DNA of 52,469 bases from Perlabentimonas gracilis. Lineage in GTDB: Bacteria > Bacteroidota > Bacteroidia > Bacteroidales > Tenuifilaceae. The notes under the pieces are model-generated. The model made no database searches. It was not told where the DNA came from and saw only the letters and a program-made list of their open reading frames with translations. The stretch lies in NCBI RefSeq assembly GCF_011174675.1, contig NZ_JAANIG010000033.1:1-52469 (forward strand), in the 5' to 3' direction. Positions 25,702-32,990 of this stretch are shown here, piece after piece; positions within the stretch are counted from its first letter, which is position 1; each line of letters starts with the position of its first letter. Both the position numbers and the translations under genes were made by a program.

Positions 25702-26283
25702 ATGAAAAAAGTACTACTATTACTTCCTAACGGATTTGAAGTGCTCGAGGCCAGCGCCTTTATTGATGTGATGGGGTGGAACCATCTTGAGGGAGATGGA
25801 TCGACAATGCTATACACCTGTGGATTACGTAAAGAAATAGTAAGCTCGTTTAACCAACGATTTATCGTCGATATTTTGATTGATGAGGTGGATGTCGAAT
25901 CATATGATGCATTGGCTATTCCTGGAGGATTTGAGGAGTATAGCTACTATACCGACGCATACGACGAGAGGGTACTAAATCTGATTAGATCATTCAATGA
26001 TAAGAGTAAGGTTATTGCCTCAATATGTGTTGCTGCATTACCACTGGGTAGGAGCGGAGTGTTAAACGGCAAAGATGCTACAACCTACAATTCTCCCAAA
26101 AGACGTGAGGCTTTGCTAGGCTATGGAGTAAATCTAGTTGATAGCCCAATTGTACAAACGGGTAATATTACAACCTCATACGGGCCATCCACAGCAATCG
26201 ATGTAGCGTTTTTGCTCCTAGAGCAGCTAACCTCACAGAGCAATACCGATGCTGTAGCTAAGCTTATGGGATTTAATAGATAA
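25702..26283 (+). CDS. DJ-1/PfpI family protein
   Basis: A 193-residue class I glutamine-amidotransferase-like protein. It shows the family start KVLLLLPNGFEVLEASAFIDV, the conserved YDALAIPGGFEEY with a Glu, and the nucleophile elbow Cys109 in IASICVAALPLGRSG. The order matches DJ-1/YajL/ThiJ proteins, which act on glyoxal-type adducts or as redox chaperones. It is separated from the molybdoenzyme by about 125 bases and followed by repeat-filled DNA. Confidence 0.85.
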   Translation: MKKVLLLLPNGFEVLEASAFIDVMGWNHLEGDGSTMLYTCGLRKEIVSSFNQRFIVDILIDEVDVESYDALAIPGGFEEYSYYTDAYDERVLNLIRSFNDKSKVIASICVAALPLGRSGVLNGKDATTYNSPKRREALLGYGVNLVDSPIVQTGNITTSYGPSTAIDVAFLLLEQLTSQSNTDAVAKLMGFNR

Positions 26284-26288
26284 TCCAC

Positions 26289-26342
26289 AGCAAAGTGCCT
26301 AAAGTTAAAAGTGCCTAAAGCTAAAAGTACCTAGAGTGCTTA
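26289..26342. repeat. 16-bp tandem words AAAGTGCCTAAAG(T/C)TA
   Basis: Two full units and one decayed unit in a row. The core is the reverse complement of the TTTAGGCACT core of the 60-bp repeats 400 bases downstream, so the spacer carries the same word in both orientations. Confidence 0.7.
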
Positions 26343-26539
26343 AAGAAACAAATAGTGATTTGTTCTTCCATGTGGTTATGTGAAGATCTATGTCCTCTTT
26401 GTGTTAGGTTTGCTTGAACGACGAACGTTAAAATACAGAAAGTCAGAAGCTATCTTAAAACCTCAATCGTTTTAAACAGCCATTAATTCACTGAATAATG
26501 TCTGGGAGCAACTTTTTCCCTATTCAATCATTCAATCAA

Positions 26540-26596
26540 CCAACCTGCCTGCTCTGACGCTAGTCAGGCAGCTTGCCTGCTGGCAAGCAGGGTCAT
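26540..26596. repeat. 57-bp palindromic spacer element, copy B
   Basis: Matches 7046-7102 with two substitutions, one in the CTGAC-GCTA-GTCAG loop and one between the two hairpins. Both hairpin stems are kept intact. Confidence 0.88.
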
Positions 26597-26660
26597 TCAA
26601 TCAACCAATCAGCCTAAGGCAGTCAGGTCTATCAATCAATCAACCAATCTGAATAACCTA

Positions 26661-26720
26661 CAACATATCGTAGACCCAAAACTTTAGGCACTCTATGAAC
26701 TCTAAACTTTAAACTTTCCT
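26661..26720. repeat. 60-bp direct repeat, copy 1
   Basis: The last 38 bases (from TTTAGGCACTCTATGAACTC) are identical to 26826-26863. The first 22 bases match with a few substitutions. Confidence 0.85.
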
Positions 26721-26803
26721 GCCTTTGGCAAATCAATCATACAATCATTCAATCAACCATCAGCCTAAGGCAGGCAGGTCATCCAATCATTCTATATAAC
26801 CAA

Positions 26804-26863
26804 CAACATTTCGTAAACCCAAATTTTTAGGCACTCTATGAACTCTAAACTTTAAACTTTCCT
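26804..26863. repeat. 60-bp direct repeat, copy 2
   Basis: Second copy, 143 bases after the first, ending 70 bases before the E2 start codon. Confidence 0.85.
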
Positions 26864-26932
26864 ACCAGCCCTCCCGAACATTTTTTTCACTTCGATGTTT
26901 CCTATTTAGAATAATTACAAATAAATAGGAGT

Positions 26933-28216
26933 ATGTTCGAAATAAAGATGCCCAAGTTGGGCGAAAGCGTTGAGCAAGCTACAATTACCAAATGGTTTAT
27001 TAAAGTTGGCGACACTGTGGAGGAGGACGATAATCTCCTCGAGATTGCTACCGATAAGGTCGACTCTGAGATTCCCTCTCCTGTTGAAGGTAAAGTGCAT
27101 AAAATACTTTTTAAGGAGAACGATTTAGTGCCAGTTGGAGAAGTTATTGCCATTATTAATACGGGTGATGAGGTGTCCGAAGAAACCGAATCAGACAGTC
27201 AATCTGCCGAAGAACCAGAAGCGAAAGAGCACGAGAAAACCGTTTCAAATGATTCGGATATCAACATAAACTCATCGAGCACTAGATTTTATAGCCCGTT
27301 GGTAAAGAGCATTGCCAAGCAGGAGAATATTAGCCAGCAGGAACTCGATTCCATTGAGGGAACTGGAAAGGATGGTCGTGTTCGCAAGGACGATTTGCTT
27401 GGATTCATAAGCAGAAGGGGAGACAAAAAAACTAGTTCAGCCCATCAGGTTACTAACGAGCCTAAATCTGCTCCAAAGGAGCAAAAAGTTAATGTTTCGG
27501 TGAGTGCTGGCGACGAGATAATTGAGATGGATCGTATGCGCAAGCTAATTGCCGAGCACATGGTGATGTCGAAACAGGTTTCGCCTCACGTTACCAATAT
27601 GGTGGAGGCCGACGTTACTGCGCTGGTTAAATGGCGCGAGATGATGAAGGAAACCTACCAGAAAAAGTACAAGACCAAGCTAACCTTTATGCCATTATTC
27701 ACCGAGGCAGCAGCACGAGCATTAAGAGATTTCCCAATGGTTAACTCATCGGTTAATGGCGATAAAATTATCGTAAAAGGTAGCGTAAACATTGGAATAG
27801 CAGTGGCCAAACCTGATGGTAACCTAATTGTTCCAGTGATTCGCGAAGCCGATAAGCTGAACATCCCGGGACTGGCCAGCGCAATCAACAATTTGGCCGA
27901 AGCGGCACGTACCAATAAGCTTTCGCCCGATGATATCCAGAATGGAACATTTTCCATCACCAATTTTGGAACTTTCCGAAATGTAATGGGAACGCCCATT
28001 ATCTCGCAACCTCAGGTGGCCATTTTGGCCACGGGAACCATTGAGAAGAAACCTGCCGTGGTGGAGACCGAGCATGGCGATATCATTGTGCCCCGTCACA
28101 AGATGTTCCTAAGCCTATCGTACGATCATCGCATAATTGATGGCGCGCTGGGTGGAGCCTTCCTGCGCCGTGTGGCCGATTACCTCGAGCAGTTCGATGC
28201 CAACAGGGAAGTATAA
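26933..28216 (+). CDS. 2-oxo acid dehydrogenase E2 (dihydrolipoyl acyltransferase)
   Basis: A 427-residue E2 with one lipoyl domain (residues 1-80, lipoyl Lys42 in ATDKVDSE), an acidic linker, a peripheral-subunit-binding domain (about 122-158, YSPLVKSIAKQ...GKDGRVRKDDLL), a second linker, and the catalytic core (about 195-427) with the active-site motif HRIIDG (His399). It transfers the acyl group from lipoate to CoA. The next gene encodes a fused E1, which favours a branched-chain 2-oxo acid dehydrogenase, but pyruvate specificity is not excluded. E3 (lipoamide dehydrogenase) is not in the window. Confidence 0.94.
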   Translation: MFEIKMPKLGESVEQATITKWFIKVGDTVEEDDNLLEIATDKVDSEIPSPVEGKVHKILFKENDLVPVGEVIAIINTGDEVSEETESDSQSAEEPEAKEHEKTVSNDSDININSSSTRFYSPLVKSIAKQENISQQELDSIEGTGKDGRVRKDDLLGFISRRGDKKTSSAHQVTNEPKSAPKEQKVNVSVSAGDEIIEMDRMRKLIAEHMVMSKQVSPHVTNMVEADVTALVKWREMMKETYQKKYKTKLTFMPLFTEAAARALRDFPMVNSSVNGDKIIVKGSVNIGIAVAKPDGNLIVPVIREADKLNIPGLASAINNLAEAARTNKLSPDDIQNGTFSITNFGTFRNVMGTPIISQPQVAILATGTIEKKPAVVETEHGDIIVPRHKMFLSLSYDHRIIDGALGGAFLRRVADYLEQFDANREV

Positions 28217-28245
28217 TTGATTAATGATTTGTAGTAGAGGTTGAC

Positions 28246-28271
28246 CTGTCAGCGTCCGAAGGTCCTGACAG
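28246..28271. repeat. short inverted repeat between E2 and E1 genes
   Basis: CTGTCAG and CTGACAG flank a 12-base loop in the 151-base gap. A nearby CAGTCAGGCAGGG (about 28310) resembles the palindromic spacer family. There is no T-run, so termination is not indicated. Confidence 0.5.
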
Positions 28272-28367
28272 AGTCTAAACATAATTGAATGAATGATTGA
28301 TCTGCCAATGGCAGTCAGGCAGGGATAACTTATAACTTATAACTGATAACTGAAAAACGATACTAAA

Positions 28368-30422
28368 ATGTCATACATAAAAAGAAACGATAAGCCTTAC
28401 GGCATTAAGCAAACATCAAAGGAAACCCTTGAGAAGTGGTATAAATTGATGACCCTTGGGCGTGCTCTCGATGAGCGTGCACCAAACTATCTGAAACAGG
28501 CCATTGGCTGGAGCTATCACGCCCCCTACGCTGGTCACGATGGCATTCAGCTGGCCATAGGCCAGGTTTTCGATAAGGAAACCGATCACCTCTTTCCATA
28601 CTACCGCGATATGCTCACTGTGCTATCGGCTGGTATGACTGCCGAGGAGATTATCCTAAATGGAATATCTAAAGATACTGATCCTTCGAGTGGTGGACGC
28701 CATATGAGCAATCACTTTGCCAAGGCGGAGCTAAATATCCACAACTCATCCAGCTGTACGGGCAACCATACGCAGCAAGCATCGGGTGTGGGGAGAGCCT
28801 TTAAGCGATACAGCCACAAGGGCGTTGTGTTCAGCTCGCAGGGCGAATCCTCAGTTTCCGAGGGCTATGTTTACGAGGCCATAAATGGCGCGTCAAACGA
28901 AAAGTTACCCGTTGTGTTTGTTTTCCAGGATAATGGCTACGGTATTTCTGTACCCAAAAAGGATCAAACTGCTAACCGCAAGGTGGCTAATAATTTCTCA
29001 GGATTTAAAAATCTGCGAATATTCCATTGCAACGGTAAGGATGTTTTCGACTCGATGAATACCCTTAAGGAGGCAAAGGAATGGGTAATGGAAAATCAGA
29101 TGCCCGCCATTGTGCAGGCCAACTGTGTGCGTATCCATTCGCACTCCAACTCCGATAGGCATGAGTTGTATCGCGACGAGTACGAGAAAACCTATGTGGA
29201 GCAAGCCGATCCACTAGCCAAGTTCCGCCGAATGCTACTTAACTACAACCGTTTTTCGGAGGATGAACTAGCCGCAATTGATGCTGATGTGAAGCAAATT
29301 GTAAAAGATGCTCACAAGAAAGCAATGGCGGCACCCGATCCAAAACCCGAATCAATTCACGATTTTGTTTTGCCCGAACCATACTCTGCTGAGAAATATC
29401 CGCAGGGAGTCCACGACTTTAAGGGCGAGCCCAAGAAGCTAATTGAGGGGTTAAACGAAACGCTTAAGGCCGAATTTAGGCATAACCCTGACACCTTTAT
29501 CTGGGGGCAAGATATGGCCAACAAGGATAAAGGCGGAATTTTCAATGTTTCGAAAGGGATGCAGCAGGAGTTTGGCAAGGATAGGGTTTTCAATGGCCCC
29601 ATTGCCGAGGATTATATCCTGGGTACAGCCAATGGTATGACCCGTTTTAACGACAAGATTAGAGTGGTCGTGGAGGGTGCCGAATTTGCCGACTATTTTT
29701 GGCCAGCCATGGAGCAGTACGTCGACTCATCGCACGACTACTGGCGCTCGAACGGTAAGTTTGTCCCCAATATCACCATACGACTGGCGAGTGGCGGTTA
29801 CATTGGTGGAGGCCTGTACCATTCGCAAACCATCGAGGGTGCATTGGCATCCATACCAGGGGTGCGTATTGTGTACCCATCATTTGCCGACGATGCGGCT
29901 GGATTGCTTCGTACCAGCATGCGCTCTAAAGGGATGACCCTTTTTCTAGAGCCTAAGGCTTTATACAATGCTCCAAAGGCGGCAACTCCAATTCCTGATG
30001 ATTTTGAGGTGCCATTTGGCAAGGCTCGGGTTAGGAGAGAGGGAACCGACATTTCGATGATTACCTTTGGAAACACTACCCATATGTGCCTTGAGGCAGC
30101 AGAAACGCTTGAGAAGGAACAGGGTGTAAGCGTAGAAGTGGTGGATATACGATCAATTGTTCCGCTCGATCGCGAGTCCATCCTAAAATCAGTGAAGAAA
30201 ACTGGCAAGGTGCTGGTTGTGCACGAGGATAAGGTTTTTGGTGGATTTGGAGGTGAATTAGCCGCTATTATTGCCGATGAGGCTTTCGAGTTCCTTGATG
30301 GACCCGTGAAGCGTGTTGGAGCAACCTTTACCCCTGTTGGGTTTAATAGGATATTAGAGGCCGCTATTCTTCCTAGTACCGACAAAATTTTAGCGGCAGC
30401 TAAGGACTTAATCCAATACTAA
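28368..30422 (+). CDS. 2-oxo acid dehydrogenase E1, fused alpha and beta subunits
   Basis: A 684-residue thiamine-diphosphate enzyme. The alpha part (residues 1 to about 320) has GRALDERAPNYLKQAIGW, SSGGRHMSNHF and the ThDP/Mg segment GESSVSEGYVYEA...DNGYGIS. The beta part (about 350-684) has TFIWGQDMANKDKGGIF, FNGPIAEDYILGTANGM and the C-terminal transketolase domain (VEVVDIRSIVPLDRESI). Fusion of alpha and beta is common in Bacteroidota. It decarboxylates a 2-oxo acid and acylates the lipoyl group of the E2 encoded just upstream. Likely branched-chain substrates, from family resemblance. Confidence 0.93.
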   Translation: MSYIKRNDKPYGIKQTSKETLEKWYKLMTLGRALDERAPNYLKQAIGWSYHAPYAGHDGIQLAIGQVFDKETDHLFPYYRDMLTVLSAGMTAEEIILNGISKDTDPSSGGRHMSNHFAKAELNIHNSSSCTGNHTQQASGVGRAFKRYSHKGVVFSSQGESSVSEGYVYEAINGASNEKLPVVFVFQDNGYGISVPKKDQTANRKVANNFSGFKNLRIFHCNGKDVFDSMNTLKEAKEWVMENQMPAIVQANCVRIHSHSNSDRHELYRDEYEKTYVEQADPLAKFRRMLLNYNRFSEDELAAIDADVKQIVKDAHKKAMAAPDPKPESIHDFVLPEPYSAEKYPQGVHDFKGEPKKLIEGLNETLKAEFRHNPDTFIWGQDMANKDKGGIFNVSKGMQQEFGKDRVFNGPIAEDYILGTANGMTRFNDKIRVVVEGAEFADYFWPAMEQYVDSSHDYWRSNGKFVPNITIRLASGGYIGGGLYHSQTIEGALASIPGVRIVYPSFADDAAGLLRTSMRSKGMTLFLEPKALYNAPKAATPIPDDFEVPFGKARVRREGTDISMITFGNTTHMCLEAAETLEKEQGVSVEVVDIRSIVPLDRESILKSVKKTGKVLVVHEDKVFGGFGGELAAIIADEAFEFLDGPVKRVGATFTPVGFNRILEAAILPSTDKILAAAKDLIQY

Positions 30423-30443
30423 TCTATTTTGAATATTAAGATT

Positions 30444-30932
30444 ATGAAGACAGCAATAATATATAGCCACAGCGCTACTAAAACAGTACAAGCAGCAAAG
30501 CATATCAAAGAGAGTTATGGTAAACCTATCGACGATATTGATGTTGATTCGCTAAATCCCAACGATTTGAAGAAATACGATATGCTAATCCTTGGAGTGC
30601 CAACATGGTTCGATGGTGAACTTCCCCACTATTGGGATGAGCTGGTTCCTGCCATTGAGGATCTTGATTTGAAAAAGCAGAAAGTTGCCATATTTGGTAA
30701 TGGCGATCAGGTTGGGTATCCCGAGAACTTTGGCGATGCCGTGGGCCTTTTGGCCGAGGTTTTCGAAAGTACAGGCGCAACAATTGTTGGCCATACTAGT
30801 ACGCAGGGGTATACATTCGAATCGTCTTTAGCCTTACGGAATGATAAGTTTGTTGGCCTTGTGCTCGATTTTGAAAATCAGAATAAAATGAATAAGCCAC
30901 GAATTAAAGAGTGGATTGAATCGATAGATTAA
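30444..30932 (+). CDS. flavodoxin
   Basis: A 162-residue flavodoxin of the long-chain type. Landmarks are the first strand KTAIIYSHS, LGVPTWFDGELPHYWDEL (the W around the isoalloxazine), and VAIFGNGDQVGYPENFGDAVG. The FMN phosphate loop is unusual: SHSATKTVQAA instead of the typical (S/T)xTGxT. It may replace ferredoxin as a one-electron carrier under iron limitation. I start it at the ATG at 30444; a TTG at 30429 would add five residues before the first beta strand. It lies 21 bases after the E1 gene, possibly cotranscribed. Confidence 0.88.
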   Translation: MKTAIIYSHSATKTVQAAKHIKESYGKPIDDIDVDSLNPNDLKKYDMLILGVPTWFDGELPHYWDELVPAIEDLDLKKQKVAIFGNGDQVGYPENFGDAVGLLAEVFESTGATIVGHTSTQGYTFESSLALRNDKFVGLVLDFENQNKMNKPRIKEWIESID

Positions 30933-31002
30933 CAACACGTTATGTAGCCTTCACCTAATTTCATTATTTGTGACTATTTTTAACTGTTAAATTGAAATCT
31001 CC

Positions 31003-31034
31003 TTTGTTTTTTCATTACTTTATTCGTAAATTTG
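31003..31034 (+). promoter_or_regulatory. promoter of the SiaC-like gene cluster
   Basis: TTTG at 31003-31006, a 20-base spacer and TAAATTTG at 31027-31034 match the Bacteroidota -33/-7 consensus completely. The start codon at 31084 gives a leader of about 45 bases. This is the cleanest promoter in the window. Confidence 0.75.
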
Positions 31035-31083
31035 TTGACAATGAAATAAAATTTCTAAAACACTCAATAAAAATTAACAATAG

Positions 31084-31470
31084 ATGGAAGCATTAAGCAT
31101 TAAAGGAACCCACGAAACCCCAGAAGTGCTGTTCAATAAAAATTCAGGAGAATTCTCCATTTCGGGCAAATCACTTCCCGAGGATGTAAAGGAGTTTTAT
31201 TACCCCCTTGTTAAATGGGTTTCGGAGTACGCCAAATCGCCAAATTCTGAGACGATTCTAAAGGTGAAGATGGACTACTTTAATACAGCCTCATCTAAAA
31301 TGTTGCTGGAGATATTCGAACACTTTAAGGCAATGTTCGATGCTGGAAACAAAGTGGTAATCGATTGGTACTATCAAGAGGATGACGAAGATATGCAAGA
31401 CGCTGGAGAGGATTATGCCGATATCGTAGAAGTTCCCTTTAACTTCATTAGCTATCAGCCAATATCCTAA
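31084..31470 (+). CDS. SiaC-like (DUF1987) regulatory phosphoprotein, paralogue 1
   Basis: A 128-residue protein of the SiaC/DUF1987 family. In Pseudomonas aeruginosa SiaC is phosphorylated on Thr68 by the kinase SiaB, dephosphorylated by SiaA, and in its free form activates the diguanylate cyclase SiaD. Here Thr68 is present at the same position within YFNTASSKML. Other family landmarks are TPEVLFN, SGKSLPEDVKEFYYPLVKW and the acidic YYQEDDEDMQDAGEDY. No SiaA, SiaB or SiaD homologue is nearby. It is the first of three tandem copies under one promoter. Confidence 0.88.
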   Translation: MEALSIKGTHETPEVLFNKNSGEFSISGKSLPEDVKEFYYPLVKWVSEYAKSPNSETILKVKMDYFNTASSKMLLEIFEHFKAMFDAGNKVVIDWYYQEDDEDMQDAGEDYADIVEVPFNFISYQPIS

Positions 31471-31521
31471 TTCAATAAGGCTAGCCAAATTAATGGTTAG
31501 CCTTTAATCTTTACCAATAGA

Positions 31522-31902
31522 ATGAAAGTTATTCGTATTGAACCAACCGAAATAACTCCTAAGGTAATACTTAACAAGGCTAAAGAAGAATTTTTAGTCC
31601 AAGGTAGGTGCTTACCCGAAGATGTAAAAAAGTTCTTCAATCCAATTATTGAATGGTTCAATGATTACATGGAAGAACCTAACCACGAAACGGTGATGGT
31701 ACTCGATTTCGACTACTTCAACACAGCCTCTTCAAAAATGTTGCTCATCATATTGTCTAAACTAAGGGATCTTCAAAAGAATGGGAATAGAGTACAGGTA
31801 ATATGGAAGTATCCTCAGTACGATTTTGAGCTCGAAGAGGCTGGGGAGGAGTTTTCTCAGCTGCTGAATATTCCCTTCGAGTTTTTACCTAAAGCAGAGT
31901 AG
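31522..31902 (+). CDS. SiaC-like (DUF1987) regulatory phosphoprotein, paralogue 2
   Basis: A 126-residue paralogue of the protein just upstream, aligning without gaps over the first 70 residues. Thr68 in YFNTASSKML is kept, but the acidic patch is altered: WKYPQYDFELEEAGEEF replaces the WYYQEDDEDMQDAGEDY form. It lies 51 bases after paralogue 1 and presumably shares its transcript. The changed acidic patch suggests a different partner surface (inference). Confidence 0.87.
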   Translation: MKVIRIEPTEITPKVILNKAKEEFLVQGRCLPEDVKKFFNPIIEWFNDYMEEPNHETVMVLDFDYFNTASSKMLLIILSKLRDLQKNGNRVQVIWKYPQYDFELEEAGEEFSQLLNIPFEFLPKAE

Positions 31903-31929
31903 TAATTGGAAGTACAGATAAATACTATC

Positions 31930-32331
31930 ATGAAGAAACTACACATCAAACCCAAAAAAGATTCACCTGAGGTAATTTTGGACCATTCTTCCAACCTCTT
32001 GTCTATAAAAGGCATTTGTCATCCCGAAAATGTTACAAAATTCTTTGAACCAGTCCTTTTTTGGCTCGATGACTTCAAGAAGTATTTAGATGCCAATGGC
32101 GAAAAACGTGACATAAAGGTGGTGCTTTTCTTCCGCTATTTTAACTCGGCAACCTATAAATACTTAATTACACTTTTACAAAAAATTAATGAGCTAACGG
32201 AAATTGGCAACTCAATATTTGTTGAATGGCACTACGAGGAGGATGACGAAGACATGCTAGAGTCGGGGGAGGAACTATTCGAGTTTAGTGGCCTTAATAT
32301 GCCTCACGCTTGCATTGAGTCAAAATTCTAG
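31930..32331 (+). CDS. SiaC-like (DUF1987) regulatory phosphoprotein, paralogue 3
   Basis: A 133-residue third paralogue. The acidic patch WHYEEDDEDMLESGEEL is close to paralogue 1, but the phospho-site segment reads YFNSATYKYL, so Ser73 replaces the phosphorylatable Thr and the following Ser-Ser is changed. A five-residue insertion (KYLDANGEKRD region) precedes the site. I start it at the ATG at 31930, since the in-frame TTG at 31906 would add an extra eight residues not seen in the other two. It ends the cluster; a 12-bp terminator follows. Confidence 0.86.
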   Translation: MKKLHIKPKKDSPEVILDHSSNLLSIKGICHPENVTKFFEPVLFWLDDFKKYLDANGEKRDIKVVLFFRYFNSATYKYLITLLQKINELTEIGNSIFVEWHYEEDDEDMLESGEELFEFSGLNMPHACIESKF

Positions 32332-32351
32332 CAATACCGTATATATAAAAT

Positions 32352-32380
32352 AAAAAAGCAGCCCATTTGGCTGCTTTTTT
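32352..32380. terminator. bidirectional terminator between the SiaC cluster and tRNA-Lys
   Basis: A 12-bp perfect stem: AAAAAAGCAGCC (32352-32363) with GGCTGCTTTTTT (32369-32380), 5-base loop. The A-run on one side and T-run on the other let it terminate both the plus-strand cluster and the minus-strand tRNAs. Confidence 0.9.
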
Positions 32381-32384
32381 TGTG

Positions 32385-32457
32385 TGATTCAGCTGGGGCT
32401 CGAACCCAGGACCCCATCCTTAAAAGGGATGTGCTCTACCAGCTGAGCTACTGAATC
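32385..32457 (-). tRNA. tRNA-Lys (anticodon TTT), promoter-distal copy
   Basis: A 73-base cloverleaf: acceptor GATTCAG/CTGAATC, D arm GCTC/GAGC, anticodon stem CATCC/GGATG with loop CTTTTAA, T arm CTGGG-TTCGAGC-CCCAG, discriminator A. CCA is not encoded. It is identical to the copy at 32484-32556. Confidence 0.97.
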
Positions 32458-32483
32458 AAAAAAAATATTTTTTAGAGCTCGTG

Positions 32484-32556
32484 TGATTCAGCTGGGGCTC
32501 GAACCCAGGACCCCATCCTTAAAAGGGATGTGCTCTACCAGCTGAGCTACTGAATC
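32484..32556 (-). tRNA. tRNA-Lys (anticodon TTT), promoter-proximal copy
   Basis: Same 73-base sequence as the neighbouring copy, 99 bases away. The identity extends a few bases into both flanks (77 bases in all), a sign of recent tandem duplication or gene conversion. Confidence 0.97.
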
Positions 32557-32567
32557 ATTACTACTAG

Positions 32568-32592
32568 AAAAAAAAAGGACTTTTACGTCCTT
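32568..32592 (-). terminator. terminator-like hairpin between the tRNA-Lys promoter and the tRNAs
   Basis: Read on the minus strand, AAGGAC-GTAAAA-GTCCTT forms a 6-bp hairpin followed by at least seven T's, 12 bases before the first tRNA. It has the form of an intrinsic terminator or attenuator. Confidence 0.6.
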
Positions 32593-32652
32593 ATCCTTAC
32601 CTAATCTTATGGTTACTAGGCTCAATCATTTGATCTCCGCTTATCACCAAAG
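32569..32652 (-). ncRNA. candidate small RNA or tRNA-Lys leader
   Basis: Between the minus-strand promoter at 32658-32689 and the terminator-like hairpin there is an about 84-base segment with no reading frame. It can form a CGCTT-TGGTGAT-AAGCG hairpin close to the 5' end, a small TCAA/TTGA hairpin and a CCTA/TAGG pairing before the terminal hairpin. No known family is recognised. It could be an independent small RNA or a processed 5' leader of the tRNA transcript. Confidence 0.4.
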
Positions 32653-32657
32653 CGCTG

Positions 32658-32689
32658 CAAAACTAATGCTTTTTATCTTTTCCCACAAG
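32658..32689 (-). promoter_or_regulatory. promoter for the tRNA-Lys leader
   Basis: On the minus strand, CTTG (32689-32686) is followed after 20 bases by TAGTTTTG (32665-32658), an exact TAnnTTTG match at the correct spacing. No other promoter element is seen between here and the tRNAs. Confidence 0.65.
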
Positions 32690-32905
32690 CCCTGCAGAGG
32701 TTTTTTTTTATTTTTTTAGTAGCGATGTGCAAAATGTATTTAGTAACAGATGTTTATGTGTTGGATTATTTATGAAATGGTTCATCATTGTTACGCTCCC
32801 TGATTATGTGAAATGAATATATATAAAATTTTCAAAAATTAATGTATTTTATTTGCCACATATTCAGGTGCTTGAGTGTTGTAACGTATTTTTTTTAGAA
32901 TGAAC

Positions 32906-32931
32906 TGTTACAAAATGACCCTAAACTCGTC
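32906..32931 (+). promoter_or_regulatory. candidate ECF-sigma promoter of the DUF4252 locus
   Basis: TGTTAC (32906-32911), 16 bases, then CGTC (32928-32931). This is the general form of ECF-sigma promoters (an AAC/TAC-type -35 and CGTC -10, spacer 15-17). It lies 60 bases before the first DUF4252 gene. An ECF sigma factor is encoded in the same locus, so autoregulation is plausible (inference). Confidence 0.45.
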
Positions 32932-32990
32932 ATTATTTCAGAGGCAAGGTTAACCTTAATATCAAATGTTAAATTAAAAAAACAAATCAA

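Larger units (their letters stand above)
26284..26932. other. repeat-rich gene-free spacer
   Basis: About 650 bases without a credible gene. It holds three near-copies of a 16-base word around AAAGTGCCTAAAG (26289-26342), the second copy of the 57-bp palindromic element (26540-26596), and two 60-bp direct repeats (26661-26720, 26804-26863). Many CAATCA words fill the rest. The E2 promoter should be in the last part, but no TAnnTTTG match stands out. Confidence 0.75.

Noticed and set aside
29798-30385. 195-codon minus-strand frame within the E1 gene
   Set aside because: Antisense to a well-conserved coding sequence, with no motif or signal of its own.
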